64,000 nucleotides of DNA from Flaccisagitta enflata (Eukaryota; Chaetognatha; Sagittoidea; Aphragmophora), in the NCBI GenBank assembly GCA_965153355.1, contig OZ231127.1, positions 36,084,001 to 36,148,000 of the forward strand, in the 5' to 3' direction. The translations under genes were made by a program, and so were the position numbers. Shown here one piece after another: positions 1 through 35,373 of this stretch. The number at the start of each line of letters is the position of its first letter. Positions within the stretch are counted from its first letter, which is position 1. The notes under the pieces were generated by a model. It saw only the letters and a program-made list of their open reading frames with translations. It was not told the origin of the DNA and ran no database searches.

Positions 1-468
1 AAACCAAAATATAGTGCAAAATAGGTAAACTTAATAACTTTCTCTAGTCAAAACTCAACTCTGACATGACAACGCCATCTTGTTTGCCAAATTGAGATCT
101 CAAGTATACTACGAAATCCAACGTCTTTCTCCGCGAGCGATTTGACAAGTTATTTTTTTTTCTTTCTACTCAACTGAAGACTGTCCTGTCATGAAGAAAG
201 TCAACATCGTCTCTGGCGGAGTCAATCAATACTGACGACGATCAGAGGACGACGACTATTGAAATGTTAGTACAAGAAGTGACAATCCGATGGGCTTAAT
301 CGCCAATTTATATTTCACTTCTTCACTCTTTCTCGACGACATTTTTTTTCTCTCCTTTTGTCTGTCTCTGTCGGGTTGTGACTGTTGTGAGTTTCTATCG
401 GTCTTTCTGTCCATTTTGTTGTCAAAAACAGGCACACGGCAGTTTCATACGCGTTTCTGTAATCTTTA

Positions 469-875
469 CTACTCGATTAAAAAAAAAAGCCGCACCCTAT
501 TTTGAGTGGAAGGATAAGAAAAACAAATGATTTGAACATTTTTTAGTTGAAGTAATTTGAAAGATTTTCTTTTTTTTTCATTCTAGACCAATCCTAAATC
601 TGTATCTCAAACGGTTTAGGAGCAAGAGCTTGTCAAAGTTATCTTTTAATTTGTAAAAATACTCATTTTTCAATAGAATTGCAAACTGAAAATGGCAATG
701 TTTTTACTCATTCTTATGCCATTCCTAAACGAATAAAGCTAGAATTTCCAGATTGGAGGTAAATGAAAGATCTTTTCAAGAGCTTTCTAACGGTCTAAGA
801 TTTTAATTATTTATTTTAAAATTCAGTATGACAATCTGCCATTTAAAAGTGCGGCTTTTTTTATGAGTCGAGTAG
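469..875. mobile_element. Foldback/MITE-like element with TA flanks
   Basis: The two ends are inverted copies: CTACTCGATT...GCCGCAC on the left and GTGCGGC...GAGTCGAGTAG on the right, with TA on both sides (467-468, 876-877). Inner parts are also imperfectly inverted (CCTAAATCTG around 592 against CGAATAAAGC around 731). TA duplication is typical of Tc1/mariner-type MITEs; no transposase is encoded. Confidence 0.7.
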
Positions 876-1278
876 TACATCACATGAACCTTAGACTTGC
901 TTATCTACAGTTTATCTGTCCCCCCAGTCTATAAATAGGTGCGGTCATGTCATTCAGGGTACAGACGTATCCTCAATGTTAAGATATGGATTCAAGAGTT
1001 CTTCTATGCCCGGTCATTCAACAGGAACTGACTAGAAATTAGGTCACGGTGAACCAGAATTCCTTTTCGACCACTTTTAATCACACAAAAAATTTCCAAT
1101 ATTCGACGAAATTGATTGACAGAAGCCACGGATCTAGTTATAATGTCTAGTTATAATGTCGATCTCGTTGAAATAACTGCTGTTGTTGTTTTTGTTGTTG
1201 TTGTTGGATCGACGTGATTCAAATCTCTACCCCGCCGCTGTTGTTTTATTTTGTTTTCTTTTTATTTTGTTGTCTTTT

Positions 1279-1490
1279 TGTTAACGGACACGAAACTCTA
1301 AAAGAGGCTTCGTCCGTCCGTTGGTCCGTCCATTGGTCCGTCTGTCAACACGGGTCAAAAAAGTGGGAAAATGAGCGTTTTTGAAGCTTTTCGTGTATGT
1401 GTGGGTTTGGGAAAGGGGTAAGATGGGGTGTGGATGGGGGTTGGCCGCTCCTGCCCACCCGTCCGCAACGATATTGTGACCCCGCGTCAT
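1279..1490 (-). mobile_element. Double-hairpin element, B type
   Basis: On the minus strand it begins with a GTCACAATATCGTTGCGGAC block, then GGGTGGGCAGGAGCG, a run of GGAC/GGAC-type tetramers near 1310-1345, and ends near the degraded right hairpin ACTCT/AACGGACACG. The same left block recurs at 34709, 35666 and 63397. Confidence 0.7.
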
Positions 1491-1727
1491 TTGTTTGGTT
1501 GTTTTGTCTTTTGTTGATGTGGCTGTTGTTGCCTTCAGATTTGCTGTTGATCATCCTACTGACTGGCTTTTGATCCATTCATTCGTAGAAAAGAATCATA
1601 CGGAAACCACCACCTAAAAGAATATTAGATCATTGCATCGCTCCCATCTCAGATGTAATAATACATTGACCCCCGACTGAGTATCTTTCTCGAAGCCGGC
1701 ACACATTCTCTCTAGATCACTTGTCTA

Positions 1728-1946
1728 AACAAGGCCAAGTTAAGGCCAATAAGTGCGCCTCGCTCGATTAAGAATTTTTGAGTGAACGTTTTTGATGAAT
1801 GAATGAAAATGAAGTAAGGCATGCAAGGTGATAAGATTAAGAATGAAGAAATACGTCAGAATCAGCCGTTTCACACATTTCAAACGTTTGCGTGACCGAC
1901 CAACCGACCGACCGACCAACCGACTGACCGACGGACGCACTTAAAA
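1728..1946 (+). mobile_element. Double-hairpin element, E type
   Basis: Starts AACAAGGCC AAGTTAA GGCC AATAAGTGCGCCTCG, holds a GAATGAATGA run and a CCGACCAACCGACCG run, and ends ACGGACGCACTTAAAAA. Closely similar to 35825-36098. A 3' hairpin half is degraded here. Confidence 0.75.
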
Positions 1947-2169
1947 ACCTTGCCTTTTTGTCTTTTTCTTTTTCAAAGTGTGTGTTGTTTTTATCCCTCC
2001 CAGGAAAAAAATATCTGTTTACCAAGTCAGTCCGTTGGTATCCTTCAAAGAATTCCCTCCCTGAATGAAAATCGTGTTTCAACATGAATCGTATTTGCGA
2101 GTGACAATATCATTCATTCAGTGTTTGTCCCAAAACGTTTTTGTCTGTCTGTCTGCTTAACGGTTACTG

Positions 2170-2486
<317 letters not shown>

Positions 2487-3510
2487 GGAAAGACAAACCT
2501 GGTCTTCTCTTTTTTTTTTTCATTGCTAGTATGGAGTAGTCAAAAAACAAAAAAATATTTTATACAATTTTTTTGGTTGCTTTGTACTCATATGCATCTA
2601 GCAGGAGGTTATCAAGCGATTTTTTCTCAAAGGGATGTTAGCAAATATATTTATTTGCACTAAATAAAACGTTAATTGGCCTTTTTATTTTTGTTATCAC
2701 TAAAATTGTCATTTTCCTCCATTAGAAAGGCAAATTTTGGGTTGAAATTCAGTCCGTAGCTTGCAAACAACACTTACCACCATCACCTAAAATTTCATGA
2801 AATTTGGAAGTCTCTAAGATAGATATGCTTATGCAAATTAGTCGCTCAGACTAATTTGCATAGGAAAAGACAACCTATGAAAGGTGTGCCGCAATGGGCC
2901 GCAAGGAGAAAATCGATAGGGTAAACGGCATTCAATCTCATCTCCGATTTTCTTTCTTGGAAAAAAATTCCAGACACTTACCGGAATATCAAAGTTTTGG
3001 TTGACAAAAAATTAATGCAGTCTAATCAATCCCTCGCCCGGTGGCTATCATTGCTTGCTTTTGTGCCCTGATCTGCGTCACTCCTCTCGTCTTCTCTCCG
3101 TTTTATGGCGATGAATCATCTTCTCCTGGATTCTCCGCGCCTCGCCAGCATGTTTCGCAGTTGAAACTGCTTAAATCTTTTCAACATCCGGTAAGATCAC
3201 ACACATCTTGTAAGATCTCGATTTTCTTCCTTTCTTCTTTTTATTGATGCTTTGTATAATTTTTACATTCTCTATTGATTTTTTTGCCACGAATATCCTT
3301 TATTGTTAAATGGCGCCGCGTCGGTCCATATCTCCGTTAAAAGTCTATTGTCATTGCAAATTGTTTGTATTCGTAATTCGTCAACAATAAGTGCGACATC
3401 CAATGCGACATAAACGGCGTAAATCGTATATTCAAGCGGTTCGAGTTACCGGCTCGTTTTTCGCGTCGAATGTCACTTCTGTAGACAGCGAAAAAAAAGT
3501 TTTATCCAAG

Positions 3511-3695
3511 AGTCACGGACTCACGACTCTATAAAAATTTTTTTTTCCGGTCGTCCATTGGTACGTCCATATGTAGAGTTGGAAAGTGAGAAAACGTGCA
3601 GATAGGATGCTGTGCGTGTGCGTGTGTGTGTTAGTGTGAGGGGTTTGTACGACCCCGCCCACCCGTCCGCGACGAAATTGTAACTCCGTGTTACT
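3511..3695 (-). mobile_element. Double-hairpin element, B type (degraded)
   Basis: Contains the CCCGCCCACCCGTCCGCGAC and GTAACTCC end block and ACTCACGACTCTATAA at the other end, in minus orientation. The tetramer run is short (3545-3575). Confidence 0.6.
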
Positions 3696-3776
3696 TAATA
3701 TACTTGTTCCCTCATTTTTTAAGGCGCGATCAAAGCGGCGCATCGTCAATCACAATTGATCTGAGGACAACCTCAA

Positions 3777-27540
<23,764 letters not shown>

Positions 27541-27771
27541 AGTTTCTCAATCTTCTCGTCTTTGGCTGGATCATTTCCAGATTCTTATAAGATCTGTGCT
27601 GTGGATCCCCCAATGATGCAATGTAACGTGCAGCAAACTGCAATCAATTTTCATAAAAAAATGGTAGATGGAAGAATGCTGTTACCCAATGTCCTGTTTG
27701 TGCTGAGGTTTTTGTTCCTTTGCTTTCAGATCGTGACGAATTAGAAAATTGCTTTTCATCGTTATTATAAT

Positions 27772-27848
<77 letters not shown>

Positions 27849-28130
27849 GCTATGAGTGAATTTGAATAAGAAAGTCTTTTTCAGCCTTTCTGCCTCTGAC
27901 TTGATAAGCGTGATTTTGTCCTTTGAAGACTTTCAAACTCATTAACCAATAAGAGTACTAACAATGTCTTGTTTGCAGTTCCACTGTTTCACCCTCCTCC
28001 AATTTCTGTAGATGCGTCCTTATAGTCGCGTAATTTGGCGGAGGTAGCATATTTGAGAAGTTTGTTGTTCGGGATAATGACATGCTGACCGTTCAAAGCT
28101 TTGGGCGTCTGCACTCATGAATAACCATTT

Positions 28131-28215
28131 GTTAGATGCGCCTTCGCATCTTCAATAAGTTGTGTCCGTTGGGTGGTCGGTATCAACCAAGTTCATAGAA
28201 ATTCCAGTCGGACAT
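28131..28215 (-). mobile_element. Double-hairpin element with AGATGCG stem
   Basis: Perfect hairpin AGATGCGCCTTCGCATCT (28134-28151) followed by GTCCGTTGGGTGGTCGG and, near 28205, ACCAGGCCATGCGCAATAAC. A small copy of a further stem subtype. Confidence 0.6.
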
Positions 28216-28433
28216 ATGACCAGGCCATGCGCAATAACAAATCAACTTAATAACTAGAAGGAAAAGTTCATGAGACTTCTTCATTTACAGTCGTGCCAAC
28301 CCTAACTTTCCCATGGTAATGTGTAGGAGTTTCCTCTTCCTATTTATTACAATGAAAGTAAGGGGTGTGGCACGATTGTTAATATGGTATGGTATGGTAT
28401 GGTATGTTAATATGATATGGTGCGACCCCTTTT

Positions 28434-28860
28434 TGGGCAGCGGCCCCAAAGGGCCGATGTCCTGTAGGACACAGGAGTGAATATCCATATGTCCGTCTGT
28501 ACGTACGACGGTACATCCACCCTCTCCCAAATTCCCATTGAAAAAAAAAAAGAAAATTGACAAACTGCAAACTTCCCATTGAATAACATGAAATTCTTTT
28601 TTTTTTTTAATATTATAGAAAATTGATGAAAAATGAAAACAATATAAAATTCCCATTGAATTAAATAGCAAACTGACAAAATACAAAACTCCCATTGAAT
28701 ATCATGGAAAATTGCTCCTGAGGTCTTAAATATATGCCCTCTCAGGTTGATGGAAATTTACTCCTGTGTCCTACAGGTTATAGGCTCTTTGGGTTGCTGC
28801 CCTGTTCTCACTCAACTTTTTCAGTTAATCACTTCAAGTCCAAGCAGGGAATCGGGTACC
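28434..28860. repeat. Inverted-cap minisatellite element
   Basis: Left cap GGGCAGCGGCCCCAAAGGGCC and CTGTAGGACACAGGAGT are matched in reverse by ACTCCTGTGTCCTACAG and CTTTGGGTTGCTGCCC at 28760-28802. Between them (about 28525-28715) are about four imperfect copies of a unit containing CTTCCCATTGAAT and GAAAATTGACAAA. Confidence 0.75.
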
Positions 28861-29281
28861 GCTGTCCATGTGCGATCCTTGGATGACTTGTTCCTTTTTC
28901 ATGTGTTTGTGCACACTTTGGCCATATGTCCGAGCGGCATTTCCCAAGTTGGTTGATACGGACCACCCCTCCCCCCAATTGTCCGTAGTTCTATTCCATC
29001 CGTTGTTCTTTAACACGGAAAGTACGATCAACGATTCCTCCTACTATTATGAGCAGTACAGTCATTTAAATGACTAGTAAGCTTTGACGTGGCTTTTTAC
29101 AAGATCATATATATCCAGTATTCCTGGGGGGTATGCTAATTGCGCCAAAAAATCCAGTAATCCTAATCTCTTGATTTTGTAGAGGAGCGTTCATATTGTT
29201 TTCTTGATCTGTCCCTGCGCATGGCTTAGGCCATTATTTTTCCTCTCCCGTCACTTCGCTCGAACTCTCGCTTGTACTGTA

Positions 29282-29704
29282 CACGCTTTTCATCTTATAA
29301 GAACATGGATTTTGAAAGTCAGCCTCAGCGTTCTTATTTTTAGCCTCATTTTAAGGCTCAAGCGTTCTTAACATGTTCTTATTTTTGAATTAGATAATCT
29401 CTTTAATTATATATCTATATTGATATAAAAGTTTGTTTTTTAAGCAATTGTAGAAAAAAGAATATTTTCATTAAATAAAAAAAATGTAAGATTAATAATT
29501 AAAAAATGATTAATTATTATTTTAGAGAGCATTATCAAAATATCCATCATTTAGGGTTTTTCATCTAATTTTACCACTTTTTTGAAAACTTCTGTTCTTA
29601 TCTTCAAATCTGAGGCTCAGCATGTTCTTAAGATGTTCTTATTTTTTTGCCAAATCTGAGGCTGATGTTCTTATAAACAGTGTTCTTATAAAAAGAAAAG
29701 CGTG
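29282..29704. mobile_element. 423-bp MITE, ends CACGCTTTTC, TA target duplication
   Basis: Ends CACGCTTTTCATCTTATAAG and CTTATAAAAAGAAAAGCGTG are inverted, flanked by TA (29280-29281, 29705-29706). The copy at 50940-51362 has exactly the same length and nearly the same sequence. Confidence 0.92.
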
Positions 29705-29737
29705 TATACCGCTCTCGACACACTCAAGGAGTTGTAG

Positions 29738-29743
29738 TTGTAG

Positions 29744-29809
<66 letters not shown>
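29738..29809. repeat. (TTG)n microsatellite
   Basis: About 70 bp of TTG/GTT triplets. The Cys, Leu and Gln ORFs here are translations of it. Confidence 0.97.
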
Positions 29810-29974
29810 TCTTTCCCTGTCCTTTCTTTTTTTCATTTTCTACTATTCTACATCGTCATTCTCTTCCTCTTTCCCGATTCTCTGCTCCACGCGTTCTCCC
29901 CTCCCCCCCGGGCCCTCCCTAACGCCTGCTTCATCAATTAAACCTATCCGTTTTCCCCGTCTCCTCGTCCACAG

Positions 29975-30156
29975 AGGGCGGTCGTCTATTCGAGGGTTTC
30001 ATTCGTCGATCAAAGATGGCGGCACCTCCTCCGATTTCGGAGAAGGAGGAAGAGGCGGAAAATGGCGGAGGAAGTCGTCTAAATGGAGGCCATTCATTGG
30101 ACGATACCGCGATCGACGAGAATCAACCAATCATAAGGCACAAGAAGGAATCTTAG
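29975..30156 (+). CDS. Candidate alternative terminal exon of the anoctamin gene
   Basis: The acceptor CTCCTCGTCCACAG ends at 29974. If joined to the phase-1 end of exon 24 (26703), the frame reads EGGRLFEGFIRRSKMAAPPP, then an acidic KEEEAENGGG stretch, and stops at TAG 30154-30156 after RHKKES. That is 61 residues and gives a 1042-residue protein. The block is GC-rich and reads protein-like only in this frame, which is not the frame of the long overlapping ORF. A variant poly(A) signal ATTAAA lies at 30411. It could instead be the last exon of a separate small gene. Confidence 0.6.
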
Positions 30157-31732
30157 GCCAAAGATCGACCCATGAGTTGTATTTAGAGACAATACGATTC
30201 TGAAGCTTATAGTGTTATCACATTTATCGATTATAATTTATTACTTTGCCGCATTTTACCTTGTGTCAGCAATGTTACATCGTGCAGCTCTTTGTTGATT
30301 TCTCATTCACATTTTATAGTTTCAATGTCATTTCGAAAACCCATTGACTTTTCTTTTTGTCGCTTTTGACAAAGATTATGGCTTTGCTCCCTTTTTACTT
30401 TGTTTGTTGTATTAAAAACCAGTGGTGTCCCATTCCCAAAGATCTGTGTGTTAGTCTTTGTCAAACCTCATATTCTCTGGTCATTTCACTAAAAATCAGA
30501 TTTGGAAGATCAACTGCATATTCCATCTCTTTATCAAATTTCGTATTTTTCATTTCTCTTTCGGAAAATTACTTCCTTTTTATGATCTTGCTTTTTCTGT
30601 AGCGATTTTCTAGTTCATTTAACCTTTCTCAAGGACTAAGTCATAAGACATGATTTTTTAAAAAAATATTCATAAGTTTAAAGCTAACCAAAGAATCTCC
30701 ATATTATTTCAAAGTATGGATCATTACCCGTGTTCATTATTGATTATACGTGATGGTTATACACGTAATTGCCATTTCACTCTTTCAACCCAGCACATTT
30801 AATATACGTTTTCTGTTTTTTCATCAAATTTCTGTCGTCATCCAGTGAATTTCGAGAGATTTAGTAACAACCAAAATTAAAGACCGTTTCCGAGATTTAT
30901 GATCACGATTTATGATCACGATTCACTGAATCGTATATCCATGGATTAAGAATCTCTTATCTGCATAAGGCAAATGGCTGTTAGTATGACAAATTGACAA
31001 CGATTGTATTCGCAAGCTTCGTAATCGCTGAATTTGAGGATGTGAACTAAGGGTACAAGGGTACAAGGGTACAATTTTTTCTACCATGCGTCCGAAGATC
31101 GCTTTGTCTGTCAGTCACACCTTTAAGGATGATTGAGAGCAGGTTTATTATCAGTAATGCCATCTCTGTCCCTGCCCACTCGCATGTAATTCAAAGCCTT
31201 GGCTGCGATACAAACTCACTCATTTGAATGTGAATTTGTGGTATGTACATGAATCGGAAATGCGGTTCAAGTGACCTCGCATCTCTCCTCATCCCCCCGG
31301 AGGAAAATTCGATAAGGTTACATTGACATTTATGCTCCCTAAAACAAAAATGAGTTACAGCCGAAAGCATTGCCAGAAGAGTTAAGAGGATCTGATGTTT
31401 TTCTTATCTTTAATACAATTTGTAATTGCGATTTTAACCGTCATTTTTTTCTTCTCTCATAGCAGAGTACTGTACGCTTTGTTCATTTTTTACCTTTCGA
31501 TTTCCAATAGAATTCAGTCATCATTTTAAAATGAAGTACAGTTGAGCTTACCACGAGCGCATGCCTACGGGTTGGGCAAAATATTACCTTATAGTGAAGC
31601 TGCCTCATTGCTAATATAGAAAACTGCAAATTATATGCCTTATAAGCAGGCACGCCTTGATGGCGGGTACGCTCAAGGGATGCTCCACTTGAATTAAAAT
31701 GATATGCTATTTTAGGACATAGCAGTATCATA

Positions 31733-32329
31733 CAGGGTAAACAACCTCAAGTGGGGGAAAGTAAAAGCTAATTACGCTTAAACAGTTTGAGATATTCATA
31801 ATTTGATAGTTACACTTTGTAGGGAACAGCCTGATGTTTGTTCTTCTTGCTTTGGTTGGTCAAAATAGAAAAATTGAAACCGCTAAAAAGGTATGACTAA
31901 AGATGTGAAAGTTCCTCTCAAATCTCAAAAAATCGTTTATTGATTTTCAATCTAACTCCAGTTGCGGAGAAGAAAATGGCATGACTATATCAAGTTGGAC
32001 AAGAAAACCTAAAAGGCATTCATGGTGCTTCAGGTAGAAACCAAGAATACACCATTTGGTTCAATAATTGATGAACAAATAAAACCGCACCATTTACCAG
32101 TTTTAAAGCACAAGTCTGAAAGTTGTTTTTGAGCCATTCCTAGTTTTGGACATTTTAAAGATTTTGATATATCCTCTATGAAGTATTTGAGCTAATAACC
32201 TCAGCTCAGCTTTGGCTTATATAAAATGTCAGGTAATTTTCTACAACACTGTAAAAGATGAAACGTGATACTCAGGCAGTTTTGGAAGCCCAAGCTTTTA
32301 CTTTCCACCACTTGAGCTTGTTCACAGTG
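31733..32329. mobile_element. 597-bp MITE, ends CAGGGTAAACAA / TTGTTCACAGTG, TA target duplication
   Basis: Ends are inverted (CCTCAAGTGGGGGAAAGTA against TACTTTCCACCACTTGAG) and flanked by TA (31731-31732, 32330-32331). Second copy at 52024-52616, 593 bp. Confidence 0.9.
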
Positions 32330-32627
32330 TATTTGGTTGAGGAGCCAACCAGAGAATTTACCGTAATCAGAAACTTGACATTCAGACTCATCAGACAGAT
32401 ATATAGGAAGACCTTCTTGCCCACAAGCTTATTCTTTTATTTCTCCTTCGTTAATAGCTTGTAAACCAGCTAATTATCACTGAAATGTTTTTACGATTTT
32501 ACCCCATAATGCTAGTTAGCTTTTCTAAGTCGGATAATTTCCATAGCTCTCGTTAGATCATTTCCCTTGCAATCCAAGCGCGAGTTTGGTTCTTCAACAA
32601 ACTATGTCCTATACTGCCAATAATATT

Positions 32628-33179
32628 TAGAGCATAGCTTATATATCGCCAAAATATGTTATCAATACAGGACTCAAGAGAAAAAAATTCAGATTAAGCC
32701 ACGTTTTTAGTGTTACTCCTCTATCATGGGTTTTACACGCAATTTCCCCCCCTTTTGAATGCAATTTTGGACAATTTCATGGTCAATATAGGCCGTTATA
32801 GCGGGATTCCTTTGATCCTTGTAATTGTGCTCTTATTTCTAGCTTAATATTTGTCATTTAGGTCGAAATAAGCCAAGTGAAAGTCTTCAATATTGTGCCG
32901 AGTTTCACAAATAAGATGAAAATCCTAAAATTTGCCTAACAAATGACCTCTTGTTATAAGGAAAAATTGACAGGAAACTAAATAAAATATTTTGGCTGTT
33001 TTTTTTATCAAAAGGGGTTTCATTCTTGTTTTAATTGCCATTTCTAAAAGACTTGAGCTATAATTATGCAGTTGGTCAGAAATTTGAAGTAGCTTCAGTT
33101 TTTCATTAATTTCTATGATTTTTTTCATTTTTGATTGAGTTATAGCTTCAAAAGCTTGGCGATATATCTACGCTCTAAA
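32628..33179. mobile_element. Foldback element
   Basis: TTTAGAGCATAGCTTATATATCGCC at the left is inverted at GGCGATATATCTACGCTCTAAA on the right. The inner sequence is AT-rich without an ORF of note. Confidence 0.65.
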
Positions 33180-33359
33180 TGTCACAAGTGGATACCGATC
33201 CCTTTTAAACACAAGTCATGGAAAATGATCATGCAAAGAACCTGACTAGTATGCAGTTTCAGATGAATTTTCAGTCGTATATTGAAACTCATAAAAATAT
33301 GCAAAAAGGCACAAAAATGGCAAAATATGATAATATCTTATGTAACAAGGACAACCATA

Positions 33360-33460
33360 ATAGTCGCGGACTGTTGGGCCGGGCAGGGCAGTCACGAAAA
33401 AAAAACGCTCGCAAAATGTAACTTCATCAGATTGACGGACAGATGTCCGCGACTAAGATA
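33360..33460 (+). mobile_element. Double-hairpin element fragment
   Basis: AGTCGCGGACTGTTGGGCCG start, AAAACGCTCGCAAAATGTAA and a right end GATTGACGGACAGATGTCCGCGACTAA. The tetramer run is reduced to one or two units. Confidence 0.6.
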
Positions 33461-34430
33461 AAGATAAGATAAATAAGATCAGACAAATCAAGAAAAGTTT
33501 TTGATTTTCCTGCAGAGCCGAGATAATACGCTTTTTTTTTCTTTTTTTTTTTTTTTTGAGTCGTTCAATCAGAGCATCCAATCGGGAAAAAAATCTCTTT
33601 TTAGATGAGTCCTCACATCTCTATAAGAGGGTCGTTCCGTCCGTGAGTCCACCCACCCTTTCCACATTCGTATGGTTTTAGGTAATAGTCATTTTGCAAG
33701 GAAATGAGTAAGGTTCTACAACCTTTGGTTTAGTTCCAGGGCTGACTATTCATGTAGGGGACAAAACATAAGCCTTACAGTACAGAATGGACTTAAGGGG
33801 ATTTTTTTGACTTCCAGGAAAATGGCGCAGAAATGCTTTTACTCTATCCCTTTATTTGACGGAAATAATTTCACTCTGAGACCAAGACTTGAAATAGACA
33901 CTAAATTGCTAATAAAGCATTCAATAGGTGCACAAAATATTTTCAATGAATGTTTCTCAATGTAGACGTCGGTCAAAGATCCCAGTTTTGTGGCGCAAAG
34001 GCCCATAAGCGATTCCATTACGTAATCCTGATCTGTTGGTCTGTCGGTCCATCAATCCGTCTATCGGTCCGTTAAGCCTCCTGAGAAATTGCTCTTCTCG
34101 GTTGCATATGGCCACGGTGAGCTCTTGCAATGAATCAAATGGATACACATCTTTTAGAGTCTCCTTTGTCTGTCAGTCTGTTCATTCATTCAGCGCAAAA
34201 TTCACTCCACGCGGTGACACAGTCAGGACGCATCGTCGTCTGGTCGGGCATGTTCTCAAATAATGCTATATTCTGTTTTTGTGGAAAGGGGACCTCGTTA
34301 TTATGCGTTACATAAATCCTCACCATCACTACTCATCATAATTTGCAGTTTGCAATCTACTTGTAACCACATTGTCATTGGTAGAAGAATTGAAACAACA
34401 CGTACAAAATATCATTTCTTGCTATGCTTA

Positions 34431-34615
34431 TTAGATAACATGTATAAGATCTCTGTCGATTGACGTTCCTCGATTGTCTTTGGACGTGACATGATCATCT
34501 TTTTCTTTTTGAACAATGTCAAACTTCAATTGACTTCGAAACCAAACGGAAATTGCCGCCAAATTTTCACCGACGGCTAAGACGGGAAATGCCAGGATTG
34601 TCAGAGCTACGTAAC
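34431..34615 (-). CDS. Mannosyltransferase 1, exon 8 (C-terminus)
   Basis: 185 nt ending in TAA (34433-34431), phase 1 in. It encodes a last helix ([20 protein letters not shown]), KFDIVQKEK and a non-conserved hydrophilic tail ending DLIHVI. Acceptor TTGATTTTGTAG. Confidence 0.93.
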
Positions 34616-35277
34616 CTACAAAATCAAAAAGGTATATTGTTACTTCTGTGAATGCCATAACGACGATCGGTGAAAAATAGATACCTTAAAATAATGATTA
34701 AATTAGCAAGTGACACGGGGTCACAACATCGTTGCGGAAGGTTAGGCAGGGGCATCCATCGCCCATCCACTCAAACCCCTCTCCATACACAAACACGCAT
34801 AAATAGTATCCGAAACACACATTGTTCCACTTTTCAACTTGATCACCTTTACAAACGGACGGACAGATAGACGGACTGACGGACAAAGCCTCTTATGGAG
34901 TCGCGTGTCCGCAAATGAAAATTGGTCAGTCGTCAGAAATAACAAATTCTCTCTCTTATCGCGAGAGATTTTATTCATCCTTGATTTACAATTAATTTCG
35001 TTTACGTTTACCCATCTTCCCATATTCCCGCATCTTTCATATTTCCAGCTTCTGTAGATATCAATCAACTTCTTTCCCTTCGACACTCTTACTGACGTGG
35101 TCACTCAGCAACGCACTTGCTCTTATTTTCCTTATCCTCATCCTTCCAAGACGCTGACTTACGGTTCTATAAGAAGCTTTGTTTGTCGGTCTGTGATGAT
35201 CAAATCAGTAAGTGTAAATTATTTCCCCCCTTCCCCTCTCAGTCTCTTTCTGTCAGTCTGTCTAGCTGGCAGTTTCG

Positions 35278-35373
<96 letters not shown>

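Larger units (their letters stand above)
27541..29974. other. 3' flank of exon 25 / intron before the alternative last exon
   Basis: Contains (CT)n at 27770-27847, a hairpin element fragment at 28134-28215, a capped minisatellite at 28434-28860, a 423-bp MITE at 29282-29704 and (TTG)n at 29738-29809. No canonical AATAAA was found in the first 700 nt after the exon 25 stop. Confidence 0.6.
30157..34430. other. Convergent intergenic region between anoctamin and mannosyltransferase 1
   Basis: No supported gene. Contents: MITE 31733-32329, foldback 32628-33179, hairpin-element fragments at 31085-31200, 33360-33460 and 33603-33660. Candidate poly(A) signals: ATTAAA at 30411 (plus) and AATAAA at 33856-33851 (minus). 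Confidence 0.6.

Noticed and set aside
29622-30203. 193-residue plus-strand ORF
   Set aside because: It is open through the TTG repeat and through the alternative exon in a different frame. Only the frame beginning at 29975 joins exon 24 correctly and reads protein-like.
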